64,000 nucleotides of DNA from Plantago major (Eukaryota; Streptophyta; Magnoliopsida; Lamiales; Plantaginaceae), in NCBI GenBank assembly GCA_026545765.1, contig CM048843.1, forward strand, positions 91,660,436 to 91,724,435, given 5' to 3'. Each line of letters starts with the position of its first letter. Position 1 is the stretch's first letter. The notes under the pieces were generated by a model that worked only from the letters and a program-made list of their open reading frames with translations, had not been told where the DNA came from and did no database searches. Position numbers and translations under genes: made by a program. Below are positions 1 through 11,951 of the stretch, piece after piece.

Positions 1-894
1 CAAACCATGTCATGTGAATAAAATTAGACACAAACTAACCTATTGAGTGTTTTCACAAAAACCGTGTACTAACCCCTTTGGGTTTTCTCGAAAACTTGAT
101 GTCCCAAAAATACGTTTTTAAATCGAGATAAGATCTACCAAAATAGTTCAATATGTACGTAGAATAGGTTTCATACCACAAACCATATCATGTAATAAAA
201 TTTGACACAAACTAAATCTATCGAGTGTTTTACAAAAAATCGTGTACTACCCCTTTGAGTTTTATTGAAGACAAGAAGTCTCGGAAATACATTTTTAAAT
301 CGAGGTAAGATCAACCAAAATAGTTCAATATGTGCGTAGAATAGGTTTCATACCACAAACCATATCATGTGAATAAAATTTGACACAAACTAACTCTATC
401 GAGTGTTTCACAAAAAATCGTGTACTACCCCCTTTGAGTTTTATTGAAAACAAGAGGTCTCGGAAATACGTTTTTAAATCGAGGTTCGATCAACCAAAAT
501 AGTTCAATATGTGCGTAGAATAGGTTTCATACCACAAACCATATCATGTGAATAAAAGTTGACACAAACTAACTCTATCGAGTGTTTCACAAAAAATCGT
601 GTACTACCCCCCTTTGAGTTTTATTGACGACAAGAGGTCTCGGAAATACGTTTCTAAATCGAGCTTCGATCAACCAAAATAGTTCAATATGTGCGTTGAA
701 TAGGTTTCATACCACAAACCATATCATGTGAATAAAATTTGATACAAACTAACTCTATCGAGTGTTTCACAAAAAATCGTGTACTAACCCCCTTTGAGTT
801 TTATTGACGACAAGAGGTCTCGGAAATACGTTTTCAAATCGATGCTCAATCAACCAAAATAGTTCAATATGTGCGTAGAAAAGTTTTTATACCA
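1..894 (+). repeat. HOR unit 1, five monomers
   Basis: A (1-178) followed by four B copies starting at 179, 356, 535 and 715. The window starts exactly in monomer phase. The second copy lacks one G (CATGTAATAAAAT) and carries AAATCTATCGAG. The last copy carries GATGCTCAATC and ends GTAGAAAAGTTTTTAT, the same ending that precedes the A monomers at 4822, 5178, 7138 and 7494. Confidence 0.85.
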
Positions 895-1607
895 CAAACC
901 ATGTCATGTGAATAAAATTAGACACAAACTAACCATTGAGTGTTTTCACAAAAACCGTGTACTAACCCCTTTGGGTTTTCTCGAAAACTTGATGTCCCAA
1001 AAATACATTTTTAAATCGAGGTAAGATCTACCGAAATAGTTCAATATGTGCGTAGAATAAGTTTCATAACACAAACCATATCATGTAATAAAATTTGACA
1101 CAAACTAAATCTATCGAGTGTTTTACAAAAAATCGTGTACTACCCCCCTTTGAGTTTTATTGAAGACAAGAGGTCTCGGAAATACGTTTCTAAATCGAGG
1201 TTCGATCAACCAAAATAGTTCAATATGCACGTAGAATAGGTTTTATGCCACAAACCATATCATGTGAATAAAAGTTGACACAAACTAACTCTATCGAGTT
1301 TTTCACAAAAAATCGTGTACTACCCCTTTGAGTTTTATTGAACACAAGAGGTCTCGGAAATACGTTTTTAAATCGAGGTAAGATCAACCAAAATAGTTCA
1401 ATATGTGCGTAGAATAGGTTTCATACCACAAACCATATCATGTGAATAAAATTTGACACAAACTAACTCTATCGAGTGTTTCACAAAAAATCGTGTACTA
1501 CCCCCTTTGAGTTTTATTGAAGACAAGAGGTCTCGGAAATACGTTTTTAAATCGACGTTCGATCAACCAAAATAGTTCAATATGTGGGTAGAATAGTTTT
1601 TATACCA
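895..1607 (+). repeat. HOR unit 2, four monomers (triplicated unit)
   Basis: The A monomer has AACCATTGAG (one C fewer than usual) and CATTTTTAAATC. The next copy has CATGTAATAAAAT, and the third begins after GGTTTTATGCCAC. The same marker set recurs in order at 5178-5887 and 7494-8203, so these three units share a recent ancestor. Confidence 0.85.
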
Positions 1608-2499
1608 CAAACCATGTCATGTGAATAAAATTAGACACAAACTAACCCATTGAGTGTTTTCACAAAAACCGTGTACTAACCCCTTTGGGTTTTCTCGAAA
1701 ACTTGATGTCCCAAAAATACGTTTTTAAATCGAGGTAAGATCTACCAAAATAGTTCAATATATGCGCAGAATAGGTTCATACCACAAACCAAATCATGTG
1801 AATAAAATTTGACACAAACTAACTCTATCGAGTGTTTTACAAAAAATCGTGTACCACCCCTTTGAGTTTTATTGAAGACAAGAGGTCTCGGAAATACGTT
1901 TTTAAATCGAGGTAAGATCAACCAAAATAGTTCAATATGTGCGTAGAATAGGTTTCATACCACAAACCATATCATGTGAATAAAATTTGACACAAACTAA
2001 CTCTATCGAGTGTTTCACAAAAAATCGTGTACTACCCCCCTTCGAGTTTTATTGACGACAAGAGGTCTCGGAAATACGTTTTTAAATCGAGCTTCGATCA
2101 ACCAATATAGTTCAATATGTGCGTAGAATAGGTTTCATACCACAAACCATATCATGTGAATAAAATTTGACACAAACTAACTCTATCGAGTGTTTCACAA
2201 AAAATCGTGTACTACCCCCTTTGAATTTTATTGAAGACAAGAGGTCTCGGAAATACGTTTCTAAATCGAAGTTCGATCAACCAAAATAGTTCAATATGTG
2301 CGTAGAATAGTTTTTATACCACAAACCATGTCATGTGAATAAAATTAGACACAAACTAACTCTATCGAGTGTTTTACAAAAAATCGTGTACTACCCCTTT
2401 GAGTTTTATTGAAGACAAGAGGTCTCGGAAATACGTTTTTAAATCGAGTTTCAATCAACCAAAATAGTTCAATATGTGCGTAGAATAGTTTTTATACCA
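1608..2499 (+). repeat. HOR unit 3, five monomers ending in an A/B hybrid
   Basis: The A monomer ends ATAGGTTCATACC, one T shorter than usual. The final copy (about 2321-2499) starts as A (CATGTCATGTG, AAATTAGACAC) and switches to B (CTCTATCGAGTGTTTTAC). It is a recombinant monomer. The monomer at about 2143-2320 is absent from the related unit at 8204-8916. Confidence 0.8.
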
Positions 2500-3392
2500 C
2501 AAACCATGTAATGTGAATAAAATTAGACACAAACTAACCCATTGAGTGTTTTCACAAAAACCGCGTACTAAACCCTTTGGGTTTTCTCGAAAACTTGATG
2601 TCCCAAAAATACGTTTTTAAATCGAGGTAAGATCTACCAAAATAGTTCAATATATGCGTAGAATAGGTTTCATACCACAAACCAAATCATGTGAACAAAA
2701 TTTGACACAAACTAACTCTATCGAGTGTTTTACAAAAAATTGTGTTGTACCCCTTTGAGTTTTATTGAAGACAAGAGGTCTCGGAAATACGTTTTCAAAT
2801 CGAGGTAAGATCAACCAAAATAGTTCAATATGTGCGTAGAATAGGTTTCATACCACAAACCATATCATGTGAATAAAATTTGACACAAACTAACTCTATC
2901 GAGTGTTTCACAAAAAATCGTGTACTACCCCCCTTCGAGTTTTATTGACGACAAGAGGTCTCGGAAATACGTTTTTAAATCGAGCTTCGATCAACCAATA
3001 TAGTTCAATATGTGCGTAGAATAGGTTTATACCACAAACCATATCATGTGAATAAAATTTGACACAAACTAACTCTATCGAGTGTTTCACAAAAAATCGT
3101 GTACTACCCCCTTAGAGTTGTATTGAAAACAAGAGGTCTCGGAAATACGTTTTTAAATCGATGTTTGATCAACCAAAATAGTTAAATATGTGCGTAGAAT
3201 AGGTTTCATACCACAAACCATATCATGTGAATAAAAGTTGACACAAACTAACTCTATCGAGTGTTTCACAAAAAATCGTGTACTACCCTCTTTGAGTTTT
3301 ATTGAAGACAAGAGGTCTCGGAAATACATTTTTAAATCGAGGTTCGATCAACCAAAATAGTTCAATATGTGCGTAGAATAGTTTTTATACCA
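2500..3392 (+). repeat. HOR unit 4, five monomers
   Basis: Private markers are CATGTAATGTG and ACCGCGTACTAAACC in the A monomer, CCCCTTCGAG with GAGCTTCGATCAACCAATAT in the third copy, CCTTAGAGTTGTATTG with GTTAAATATG in the fourth, and CCCTCTTTGAG in the fifth. Nearly all recur in the same order at 8917-9810. Confidence 0.85.
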
Positions 3393-4285
3393 CAAACCAT
3401 GTCATGTGAATAAAATTAGACACAAACTAACCCATTGATTGTTTTCACAAAAACCGTGTACTAACCCCTTTGTGTTTTCTCGAAAACTTGATGTCCCAAA
3501 AATACGTTTTTAAATCGAGGTAAGATCTACCAAAATAGTTCAATATGTGCGTAGAATAGGTTTAATACCACAAACCATATCATGTGAATAAAATTTGACA
3601 CAAACTAACTCTATCGAGTGTTTGACAAAAAATCGTGTACTACCCCTTTGAGTTTTATTGAAGACAAGAGGTCTCGGAAATACATTTTTAAATCGAGGTA
3701 AGATCAACCAAAATAGTTAATTATGTGCGTAGAATAGGTTTCATACCACAAACCATATCATGTGAATAAAATTTGACACAAACTAACTCTATCGAGTGTT
3801 TCACAAAAAATCGTGTACTACCCCCCTTTGAGTTTTATTGACGACAAGAGGTCTCGGAAATACGTTTTTAAATCAAGGTTCGATCAACCAAAATAGTTCA
3901 ATATGTGCGTTGAATAGGTTTCATACCACAAACCATATCATGTGAATAAAATTTGACACAAACTAACTCTATCGAGTGTTTCACAAAAAATCGTGTACTA
4001 CCCCCTTTGAGTTTTATTGAAGACAAGAGGTCTCGGAAATACGTTTTTAAATCGATGCTCGATCAACCAAAATAGTTCAATATGTGCGTAGAATAGGTTT
4101 CATACCACAAACCATATCATGTGAATAAAAGTTGACACAAACTAAATCTAACGAGTGTTTCACAAAAATCGTGTACTACCCCCTTTGAGTTTAATTGAAG
4201 ACAAGAGGTCTCGGATATACGTTTTTAAATCGAGGTTCAATCAACCAAAATAGTTCAATATGTGCGTAGAATAGTTTTTATACCA
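3393..4285 (+). repeat. HOR unit 5, five monomers
   Basis: The A monomer has the rare CCATTGATTG and CTTTGTGTTTT. The same A variant appears at 9811 and 11595. The fourth copy has GATGCTCGATC and the fifth AAATCTAACGAG with GAGTTTAATTGAAG. Those last two begin the 2,316-bp duplication. Confidence 0.85.
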
Positions 4286-4821
4286 CAAACCCTGTCATGT
4301 GTATAAAATTAGACACAAATTAACCCATTGAGTGTTTTCACAAAAACCGTGTACTAACCCCTTTGGGTTTTCTCGAAAACTTGATGTCCCAAAAATACGT
4401 TTTTAAATTTAGGTAAGATCTACCAAAATAGTTCAATATATGTGTAGAATATGTTTCATACCACAAACCAAATCATGTGAATAAAATTTGACACAAACTA
4501 ACTCTATCGAGTGTTTTACAAAAAATCGTGTACTACCCCTTTGAGTTTTATTGAAGACAAGAGGTCTCGGAAATACGTTTTTAAATCGAGGTAAGATCAA
4601 CCAAAATAGTTCAATATGTGCGTAGAATAGGTTTCATACCACAAACCATATCATGTGAATAAAATTTGATACAAACTAACTCTATCGAGTGTTTCACAAA
4701 AAATCGTGTACTACCCCCCTTTGAGTTTTATTGACGACAAGAGGTCTCGGAAATACGTTTTCAAATCGAGGTTCAATCAACCAAAATAGTTCAATATGTG
4801 CGTAGAAAAGTTTTTATACCA
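4286..4821 (+). repeat. HOR unit 6, three monomers
   Basis: The A monomer carries CATGTGTATAAAAT, ACAAATTAACCC and TTTTTAAATTTAGGTAAG. The third copy has TTTGATACAAAC and TTTTCAAATCGAGGTTCAATC. A close copy lies at 6602-7137, and its A monomer is again related to that at 10701. Confidence 0.85.
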
Positions 4822-5177
4822 CAAACCATGTCATGTGAATAAAATTAGACACAAACTAACCATTAAGTGTTTTCACAAAAACCGTGTACTAACCCCTTTG
4901 GGTTTTCTCAAAAACTTGATGTTCCAAAAATACATTTTTAAATCGAGGTAAGATCTACCAAAATAGTTCAATATGTGCGTAGAATAGGTTTCATAACACA
5001 AACCATATCATGTAATAAAATTTGACACAAACTAAATCTATCGAGTGTTTTACAAAAAATCGTGTACTACCCCCCTTTGAGTTTTATTGACGACAAGAGG
5101 TCTCGGAAATACGTTTTCAAATTGAGGTTCAATCAACCAAAATAGTTCAATATGTGCGTAGAAAAGTTTTTATACCT
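4822..5177 (+). repeat. HOR unit 7, two monomers
   Basis: The A monomer has AACCATTAAGTG and GATGTTCCAAAA. The single B copy has CATGTAATAAAAT, AAATCTATCGAG and TTTTCAAATTGAGG. It is matched by 7138-7493. Confidence 0.85.
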
Positions 5178-5887
5178 TAAACCATGTCATGTGAATAAAA
5201 TTAGACACAAACTAACCATTGAGTGTTTTCACAAAAACCGTGTACTAACCCCTTTGGGTTTTCTCGAAAACTTGATGTCCCAAAAATACATTTTTAAATC
5301 GAGGTAAGATCTACAAAAATAGTTCAATATGTGCGTAGAATAGGTTTCATAACACAAACCATATCATGTAATAAAATTTGACACAAACTAAATCTATCGA
5401 GTGTTTTACAAAAAATCGTGTACTACCCCTTTGAGTTTTATTGAAGACAAGAGTTCTCGGAAATACGTTTCTAAATCGAGGTTCGATCAACCAAAATAGT
5501 TCAATATGTACGTAGAATAGGTTTTATGCCACAAACCATATCATGTGAATAAAAGTTGACACAAACTAACTCTATCGAGTTTTTCACAAAAAATCGTGTA
5601 CTACCCCTTTGAGTTTTATTGAACACAAGAGGTCTCGGAAATACGTTTTTAAATCGAGGTAAGATCAACCAAAATAGTTCAATATGTGCGTAGAATAGAT
5701 TTCATACCACAAACCATATCATGTGAATAAAATTAGACACAAACTAACTCTATCGAGTGTTTCACAAAAAATCGTGTACTACCCTTTTGAGTTTTATTGA
5801 AGACAAGAGGTCTCGGAAATACGTTTTTAAATCGAGGTTCAATCTACCAAAATAGTTCAATATGTGCGCAGAATAGTTTTTATAACA
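5178..5887 (+). repeat. HOR unit 8, four monomers
   Basis: The A monomer starts with the unique TATACCTTAAACCATG instead of ACCACAAACC, and has CTACAAAAATAG. The third copy follows GGTTTTATGCCAC. The unit is repeated at 7494-8203 with the same CCTTAAACC mutation. Confidence 0.87.
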
Positions 5888-6601
5888 CAAACCATGTCTT
5901 GTGAATAAAATTAGACACATACTAACCCATTGAGTGTTTTCACAAAAACCGTGTACTAACCCCTTTGGGTTTTCTCGAAAACTTGATGTCCCAAAAATAC
6001 GTTTTTAAATTTAGGTAAGATCTACCAAAATAGTTCAATATATGTGTAGAATATGTTTCATACCACAAACCAAATCATGTGAATAAAATTTGACACAAAC
6101 TAACTCTATCGAGTGTTTTACAAAAAATCGTGTACTACCCCTTTGAGTTTTATTGAAGACAAGAGGTCTCGGAAATACGTTTTTAAATCGAGGTAAGATC
6201 AACCAAAATAGTTCAATATGTGCGTAGAATAGGTTTCATACCACAAACCATATCATGTGAATAAAATTTGACACAAACTAACTCTATCGAGTGTTTCACA
6301 AAAAATCGTGTACTACCCCCCTTTGAGTTTTATTGAAGACAAGAGGTCTCGGAAATACGTTTTTAAATCGATGCTCGATCAACCAAAATAGTTCAATATG
6401 TGCGTAGAATAGGTTTCATACCACAAACCATATCATGTGAATAAAAGTTGACACAAACTAAATCTAACGAGTGTTTCACAAAAATCGTGTACTACCCCCT
6501 TTGAGTTTAATTGAAGACAAGAGGTCTCGGAAATACGTTTTTAAATCGAGGTTCAATCAACAAAAATAGTTCAATATGTGCGTTGAATAGGTTTTATACC
6601 A
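5888..6601 (+). repeat. HOR unit 9, four monomers
   Basis: The A monomer opens with TATAACACAAACC, CATGTCTTGTG and ACACATACTAACC, and ends with AAATTTAGGTAAG. The first half of this A is repeated at 8204, but its second half is not. Confidence 0.83.
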
Positions 6602-7137
6602 CAAACCATGTCATGTGAATAAAATTAGACACAAACTAACCCATTGAGTGTTTTCACAAAAACCGTGTACTAACCCCTTTGGGTTTTCTCGAAAACATGA
6701 TGTCCCAAAAATACGTTTTTAAATTTAGGTAAGATCTACCAAAATAGTTCAATATATGTGTAGAATAGGTTTCATACCACAAACCAAATCATGTGAATAA
6801 AATTTGACACAAACTAACTCTATCGAGTGTTTTACAAAAAATCGTGTACTACCCCTTTGAGTTTTATTGAAGACAAGAGGTCTCGGAAATACGTTTTTAA
6901 ATCAAGGTAAGATCAACCAAAATAGTTCAATATATGCGTAGAATAGGTTTCATACCACAAACCATATCATGTGAATAAAATTTGACACAAACTAACTCTA
7001 TCGAGTGTTTCACAAAAAATCGTGTACTACCCCCCTTTGAGTTTTATTGACGACAAGAGGTCTCGGAAATACGTTTTCAAATCGAGGTTCAATCAACCAA
7101 AATAGTTCAATATGTGCGTAGAAAAGTTTTTATACCA
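6602..7137 (+). repeat. HOR unit 10, copy of unit 6
   Basis: Matches 4286-4821 at an offset of exactly 2,316 bp. Differences include GAAAACATGATG, the absence of the GTGTATAAAAT variant, and AAATCAAGGTAAG. Confidence 0.85.
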
Positions 7138-7493
7138 CAAACCATGTCATGTGAATAAAATTAGACACAAACTAACCATTAAGTGTTTTCACAAAAACCG
7201 TGTACTAACCCCTTTGGGTTTTCTCGAAAACTTGATGTTCCAAAAATACATTTTTAAATCGAGGTAAGATCTACCTAAATAGTTCAATATGTGCGTAGAA
7301 TAGGTTTCATAACACAAACCATATCATGTAATAAAATTTGACACAAACTAAATCTATCGAGTGTTTTACAAAAAATCGTGTACTACCCCCCTTTGAGTTT
7401 TATTGACGACAAGAGGTCTCGGAAATACGTTTTCAAATTGAGGTTCAATCAACCAAAATAGTTCAATATGTGCGTAGAAAAGTTTTTATACCT
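7138..7493 (+). repeat. HOR unit 11, copy of unit 7
   Basis: Matches 4822-5177 at an offset of 2,316 bp, including AACCATTAAGTG and GATGTTCC. One visible difference is CTACCTAAATAG. Confidence 0.87.
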
Positions 7494-8203
7494 TAAACCA
7501 TGTCATGTGAATAAAATTAGACACAAACTAACCATTGAGTGTTTTCACAAAAACCGTGTACTAACCCCTTTGGGTTTTCTCGAAAACTTGATGTCCCAAA
7601 AATACATTTTTAAATCGAGGTAAGATCTACAAAAATAGTTCAATATGTGCGTAGAATAGGTTTCATAACACAAACCATATCATGTAATAAAATTTGACAC
7701 AAACTAAATCTATCGAGTGTTTTACAAAAAATCGTGTACTACCCCTTTGAGTTTTATTGAAGACAAGAGTTCTCGGAAATACGTTTCTAAATCGAGGTTC
7801 GATCAACCAAAATAGTTCAATATGTACGTAGAATAGGTTTTATGCCACAAACCATATCATGTGAATAAAAGTTGACACAAACTAACTCTATCGAGTTTTT
7901 CACAAAAAATCGTGTACTACCCCTTTGAGTTTTATTGAACACAAGAGGTCTCGGAAATACGTTTTTAAATCGAGGTAAGATCAACCAAAATAGTTCAATA
8001 TGTGCGTAGAATAGATTTCATACCACAAACCATATCATGTGAATAAAATTAGACACAAACTAACTCTATCGAGTGTTTCACAAAAAATCGTGTACTACCC
8101 TTTTGAGTTTTATTGAAGACAAGAGGTCTCGGAAATACGTTTTTAAATCGAGGTTCAATCTACCAAAATAGTTCAATATGTGCGCAGAATAGTTTTTATA
8201 ACA
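7494..8203 (+). repeat. HOR unit 12, copy of unit 8
   Basis: Matches 5178-5887 at an offset of 2,316 bp, including the private CCTTAAACC start and AGAGTTCTCGG in the second copy. Confidence 0.87.
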
Positions 8204-8916
8204 CAAACCATGTCTTGTGAATAAAATTAGACACATACTAACCCATTGAGTGTTTTCACAAAAACCGTGTACTAACCCCTTTGGGTTTTCTCGAAGACTT
8301 GATGTCCCAAAAATACATTTTTAAATCGAGGATAGATCTACCAAAATAGTTTAATATATGCGAAGAATAGGTTCATACCACAAACCAAATCATGTGAATA
8401 AAATTTGACACAAACTAACTCTATCGAGTGTTTTACAAAAAATCGTGTACCACCCCTTTGAGTTTTATTGAAGACAAGAGGACTCGGAAATACGTTTTTA
8501 AATCGAGGTAAGATCAACCAAAATAGTTCAATATGTGCGTAGAATAGGTTTCATACCACAAACCATATCATGTGAATAAAAGTTGACACAAACTAACTCT
8601 ATCGAGTGTTTCACAAAAAATCGTGTACTACCCCCCTTCGAGTTTTATTGACGACAAGAGGTCTCGGAAATACGTTTTTAAATCGAGCTTCGATCAACCA
8701 ATATAGTTCAATATGTGCGTAGAATAGGTTTCATACCACAAACCATATCATGTGAATAAAATTAGACACAAACTAACTCTATCGAGTGTTTCACAAAAAA
8801 TCGTGTACTACCCCTTTGAGTTTTATTGAAGACAAGAGGTCTCGAAAATACGTTTTTAAATCGAGTTTCAATCAACCAAAATAGTTCAATATGTGCGTAG
8901 AATAGTTTTTATACCA
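8204..8916 (+). repeat. HOR unit 13, chimeric, four monomers
   Basis: The first half of the A monomer matches unit 9 (CATGTCTTGTG, ACACATACTAACC). From about 8,287 it stops matching unit 9 and resembles unit 3 instead, including ATAGGTTCATACC. The following copies track unit 3 at an offset of 6,596 bp but skip one monomer. A recombination junction therefore lies inside this A monomer. Confidence 0.8.
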
Positions 8917-9810
8917 CAAACCATGTAATGTGAATAAAATTAGACACAAACTAACCCATTGAGTGTTTTCACAAAAACCGCGTACTAAACCCCTTTGGGT
9001 TTTCACGAAAACTTGATGTCCCAAAAATACGTTTTTAAATCGAGGTAAGATCTACCAAAATAGTTCAATATATGCGTAGAATAGGTTTCATACCACAAAC
9101 CAAATCATGTGAATAAAATTTGACACAAACTAACTCTATCGAGTGTTTTACAAAAAATTGTGTAGTACCCCTTTGAGTTTTATTGAAGACAAGAGGTCTC
9201 GGAAATACGTTTTTAAATCGAGGTAAGATCAACCAAAATAGTTCAATATGTGCGTAGAATAGGTTTCATACCACAAACCATATCATGTGAATAAAATTTG
9301 ACACAAACTAACTCTATCGAGTGTTTCACAAAAATCGTGTACTACCCCCCTTCGAGTTTTATTGACGACAAGAGGTCTCGGAAATAAGTTTTTAAATCGA
9401 GCTTCGATCAACCAATATAGTTCAATATGTGCGTAGAATAGGTTTCATACCACAAACCATATCATGTGAATAAAATTTGACACAAACTAACTCTATCGAG
9501 TGTTTCACAAAAAATCGTGTACTACCCCCTTAGAGTTGTATTGAAAACAAGAGGTATCGGAAATACGTTTTTAAATCGATGTTTGATCAACCAAAATAGT
9601 TAAATATGTGCGTAGAATAGGTTTCATACCACAAACCATATCATGTGAATAAAAGTTGACACAAACTAACTCTATCGAGTGTTTCACAAAAAATCGTGTA
9701 CTACCCCCTTTGAGTTTTATTGAAGACAAGAGGTCTCGGAAATACGTTTTTAAATCGAGGTTCGATCAACTAAAATAGTTCAATATGTGCGTAGAATAGT
9801 TTTTATACCA
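8917..9810 (+). repeat. HOR unit 14, copy of unit 4
   Basis: Shares CATGTAATGTG, ACCGCGTACTAAACC, GAGCTTCGATCAACCAATAT, CTTAGAGTTGTATTG and GTTAAATATG with unit 4, at an offset of about 6,417-6,418 bp. Confidence 0.86.
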
Positions 9811-10700
9811 CAAACCATGTCATGTGAATAAAATTAGACACAAACTAACCCATTGATTGTTTTCACAAAAACCGTGTACTAACCCCTTTGTGTTTTCTCG
9901 AAAACTTGATGTCCCAAAAATACGTTTTTAAATCGAGGTAAGATCTACCAAAATAGTTCAATATGTGCGTAGAATAGGTTTAATACCACAAACCATATCA
10001 TGTGAATAAAATTTGACACAAACTAACTCTATCGAGTGTTTTACAAAAAATCGTGTACTACCCCTTTGAGTTTTATTGAAGACAAGAGGTCTCGGAAATA
10101 CGTTTTTAAATCAAGGTAAGATCAACCAAAATAGTACAATATATGCGTAGAATAGGTTTCATACCACAAACCATATCATGTGAATAAAATTTGACACAAA
10201 CTAACTCTATCGAGTGTTTCACAAAAAATCGTGTACTACCCCCTTTGAGTTTTATTGAAGACAAGAGGTCTCGGAAATACGTTTTTAAATCGAGGTTCGA
10301 TCAACCAAAATAGTTCAATATGTGCGTAGAATAGGTTTCATACCACAAACCATATCATGTGAATAAAATTTGACACAAACTAACTCTATCGAGTGTTTCA
10401 CAAAAAATCGTGTACTACCCCTTTGAGTTTTATTGAAGACAAGAGGTCTCGGAAATACGTTTTTAAATCGATGTTCGATCAACCAAAATAGTTCAATATG
10501 TGCGTAGAATAGGTTTCATACCACAAACCATATCATGTGAATAAAAGTTGACACAAACTAAATCTATCGAGTGTTTCACAAAAATCGTGTACTACCCCTT
10601 TGAGTTTAATTGAAGACAAGAGGTCTCGGAAATACGTTTTTAAATCGAGGTTCAATCAACCAAAATAGTTCAATATGTGCGTAGAATAGTTTTTATACCA
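9811..10700 (+). repeat. HOR unit 15, partial copy of unit 5
   Basis: The A monomer shares CCATTGATTG and CTTTGTGTTTT with unit 5. The second copy differs (AAATCAAGGTAAG, AGTACAATATATG). The last copy has GAGTTTAATTGAAG, as in unit 5. Confidence 0.83.
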
Positions 10701-11594
10701 CAAACCATGTCATGTGTATAAAATTAGACACAAATTAACCAATTGAGTGTTTTCACAAAAACCGTGTACTAACCCCTTTGGGTTTTCTCGAAAACTTGAT
10801 GTCCCAAAAATACGTTTTTAAATTTAGGTAAGATCTACCAAAATAGTTCAATATATGTGTAGAATATGTTTCATACCACAAACCAAATCATGTGAATAAA
10901 ATTTGACACAAACTAACTCTATCGAGTGTTTTACAAAAAATCGTGTACTACCCCTTTGAGTTTTATTGAAGACAAGAGGTCTCGGAAATACGTTTTTAAA
11001 TCGAGGTAAGATCAACAAAAATAGTTCAATATGTGCGTAGAATAGGTTTCATACCACAAACCATATCATGTGAATAAAATTTGACACAAACAAACTCTAT
11101 CGAGTGTTTCACAAAAAATCGTGTACTACCCCCCTTCGAGTTTTATTGACGACAAGAGGTATCGGAAATACGTTTTTAAATCGAGCTTCGATCAACAAAT
11201 ATAGTTCAATATGTGTGTAGAATAGGTTTCATACCACAAACCATATCATGTGAATAAAATTTGACACAAACTAACTCTATCGAGTGTTTCACAAAAAATC
11301 GTGTACTACCCCCTTTGAGTTTTATTGAAAACAAGAGGTCTCGGAAATACGTTTTTAAATCGATGTTCGATCAACCAAAATAGTTAAATATGTGCGTAGA
11401 ATAGGTTTCATACCACAAACCATATCATGTGAATAAAAGTTGACACAAACTAACTCTATCGAGTGTTTCACAAAAAATCGTGTACTACCCTCTTTGAGTT
11501 TTATTGAAGACAAGAGGTCTCGGAAATACGTTTTTAAATCGAGGTTCGATCAACCAAAATAGTTCAATATGTGCGTAGAATAGTTTTTATACCA
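10701..11594 (+). repeat. HOR unit 16, mosaic of units 6 and 4
   Basis: The A monomer shares CATGTGTATAAAAT and AAATTTAGGTAAG with unit 6. From about 11,057 the copies instead match the second half of unit 4 (CCCCTTCGAG, GTTAAATATG, CCCTCTTTGAG) at an offset of about 8,202 bp. Confidence 0.82.
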
Positions 11595-11951
11595 CAAACC
11601 ATGTCATGTGAATAAAATTAGACACAAACTAACCCATTGATTGTTTTCACAAAAACCGTGTACTAACCCCTTTGTGTTTTCTCGAAAACTTGATGTCCCA
11701 AAAATACGTTTTTAAATCGAGGTAAGATCTACCAAAATAGTTCAATATGTGCGTAGAATAGGTTTCATACCACAAACCATATCATGTGAATAAAATTTGA
11801 CACAAACTAACTCTATCGAGTGTTTCACAAAAAATCGTGTACTACCCCCTTTGAATTTTATTGAAGACAAGAGGTCTCGGAAATACGTTTTTAAATCGAG
11901 TTTCAATCAACCAAAATAGTTCAATATGTGCGTAGAATAGTTTTTATACCA
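11595..11951 (+). repeat. HOR unit 17, two monomers
   Basis: The A monomer is of the CCATTGATTG / CTTTGTG kind. The one B copy has CCCTTTGAATTTTATTG, as at about 2,217, and GAGTTTCAATC. Confidence 0.82.

Larger units (their letters stand above)
3929..5970 (+). repeat. 13-monomer segmental duplication, left copy
   Basis: Aligns with 6,244-8,286. Eight monomer starts (4108, 4286, 4464, 4822, 4999, 5178, 5355, 5888) each have a partner exactly 2,316 bp downstream. A one-base difference in a C-run makes the offset 2,315 at the left end. Shared private mutations include GATGCTCGATC, AAATCTAACGAG, GATGTTCC and CCTTAAACC. Confidence 0.88.
6244..8286 (+). repeat. 13-monomer segmental duplication, right copy
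   Basis: Partner of 3,929-5,970. The homology ends inside the A monomer at 8,204, where GAAGACTTG and then CGAGGATAGATC replace the GAAAACTTG and AAATTTAGG of the left copy. Only about 270 bp separate the copies, consistent with a tandem duplication by unequal exchange. Confidence 0.88.
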
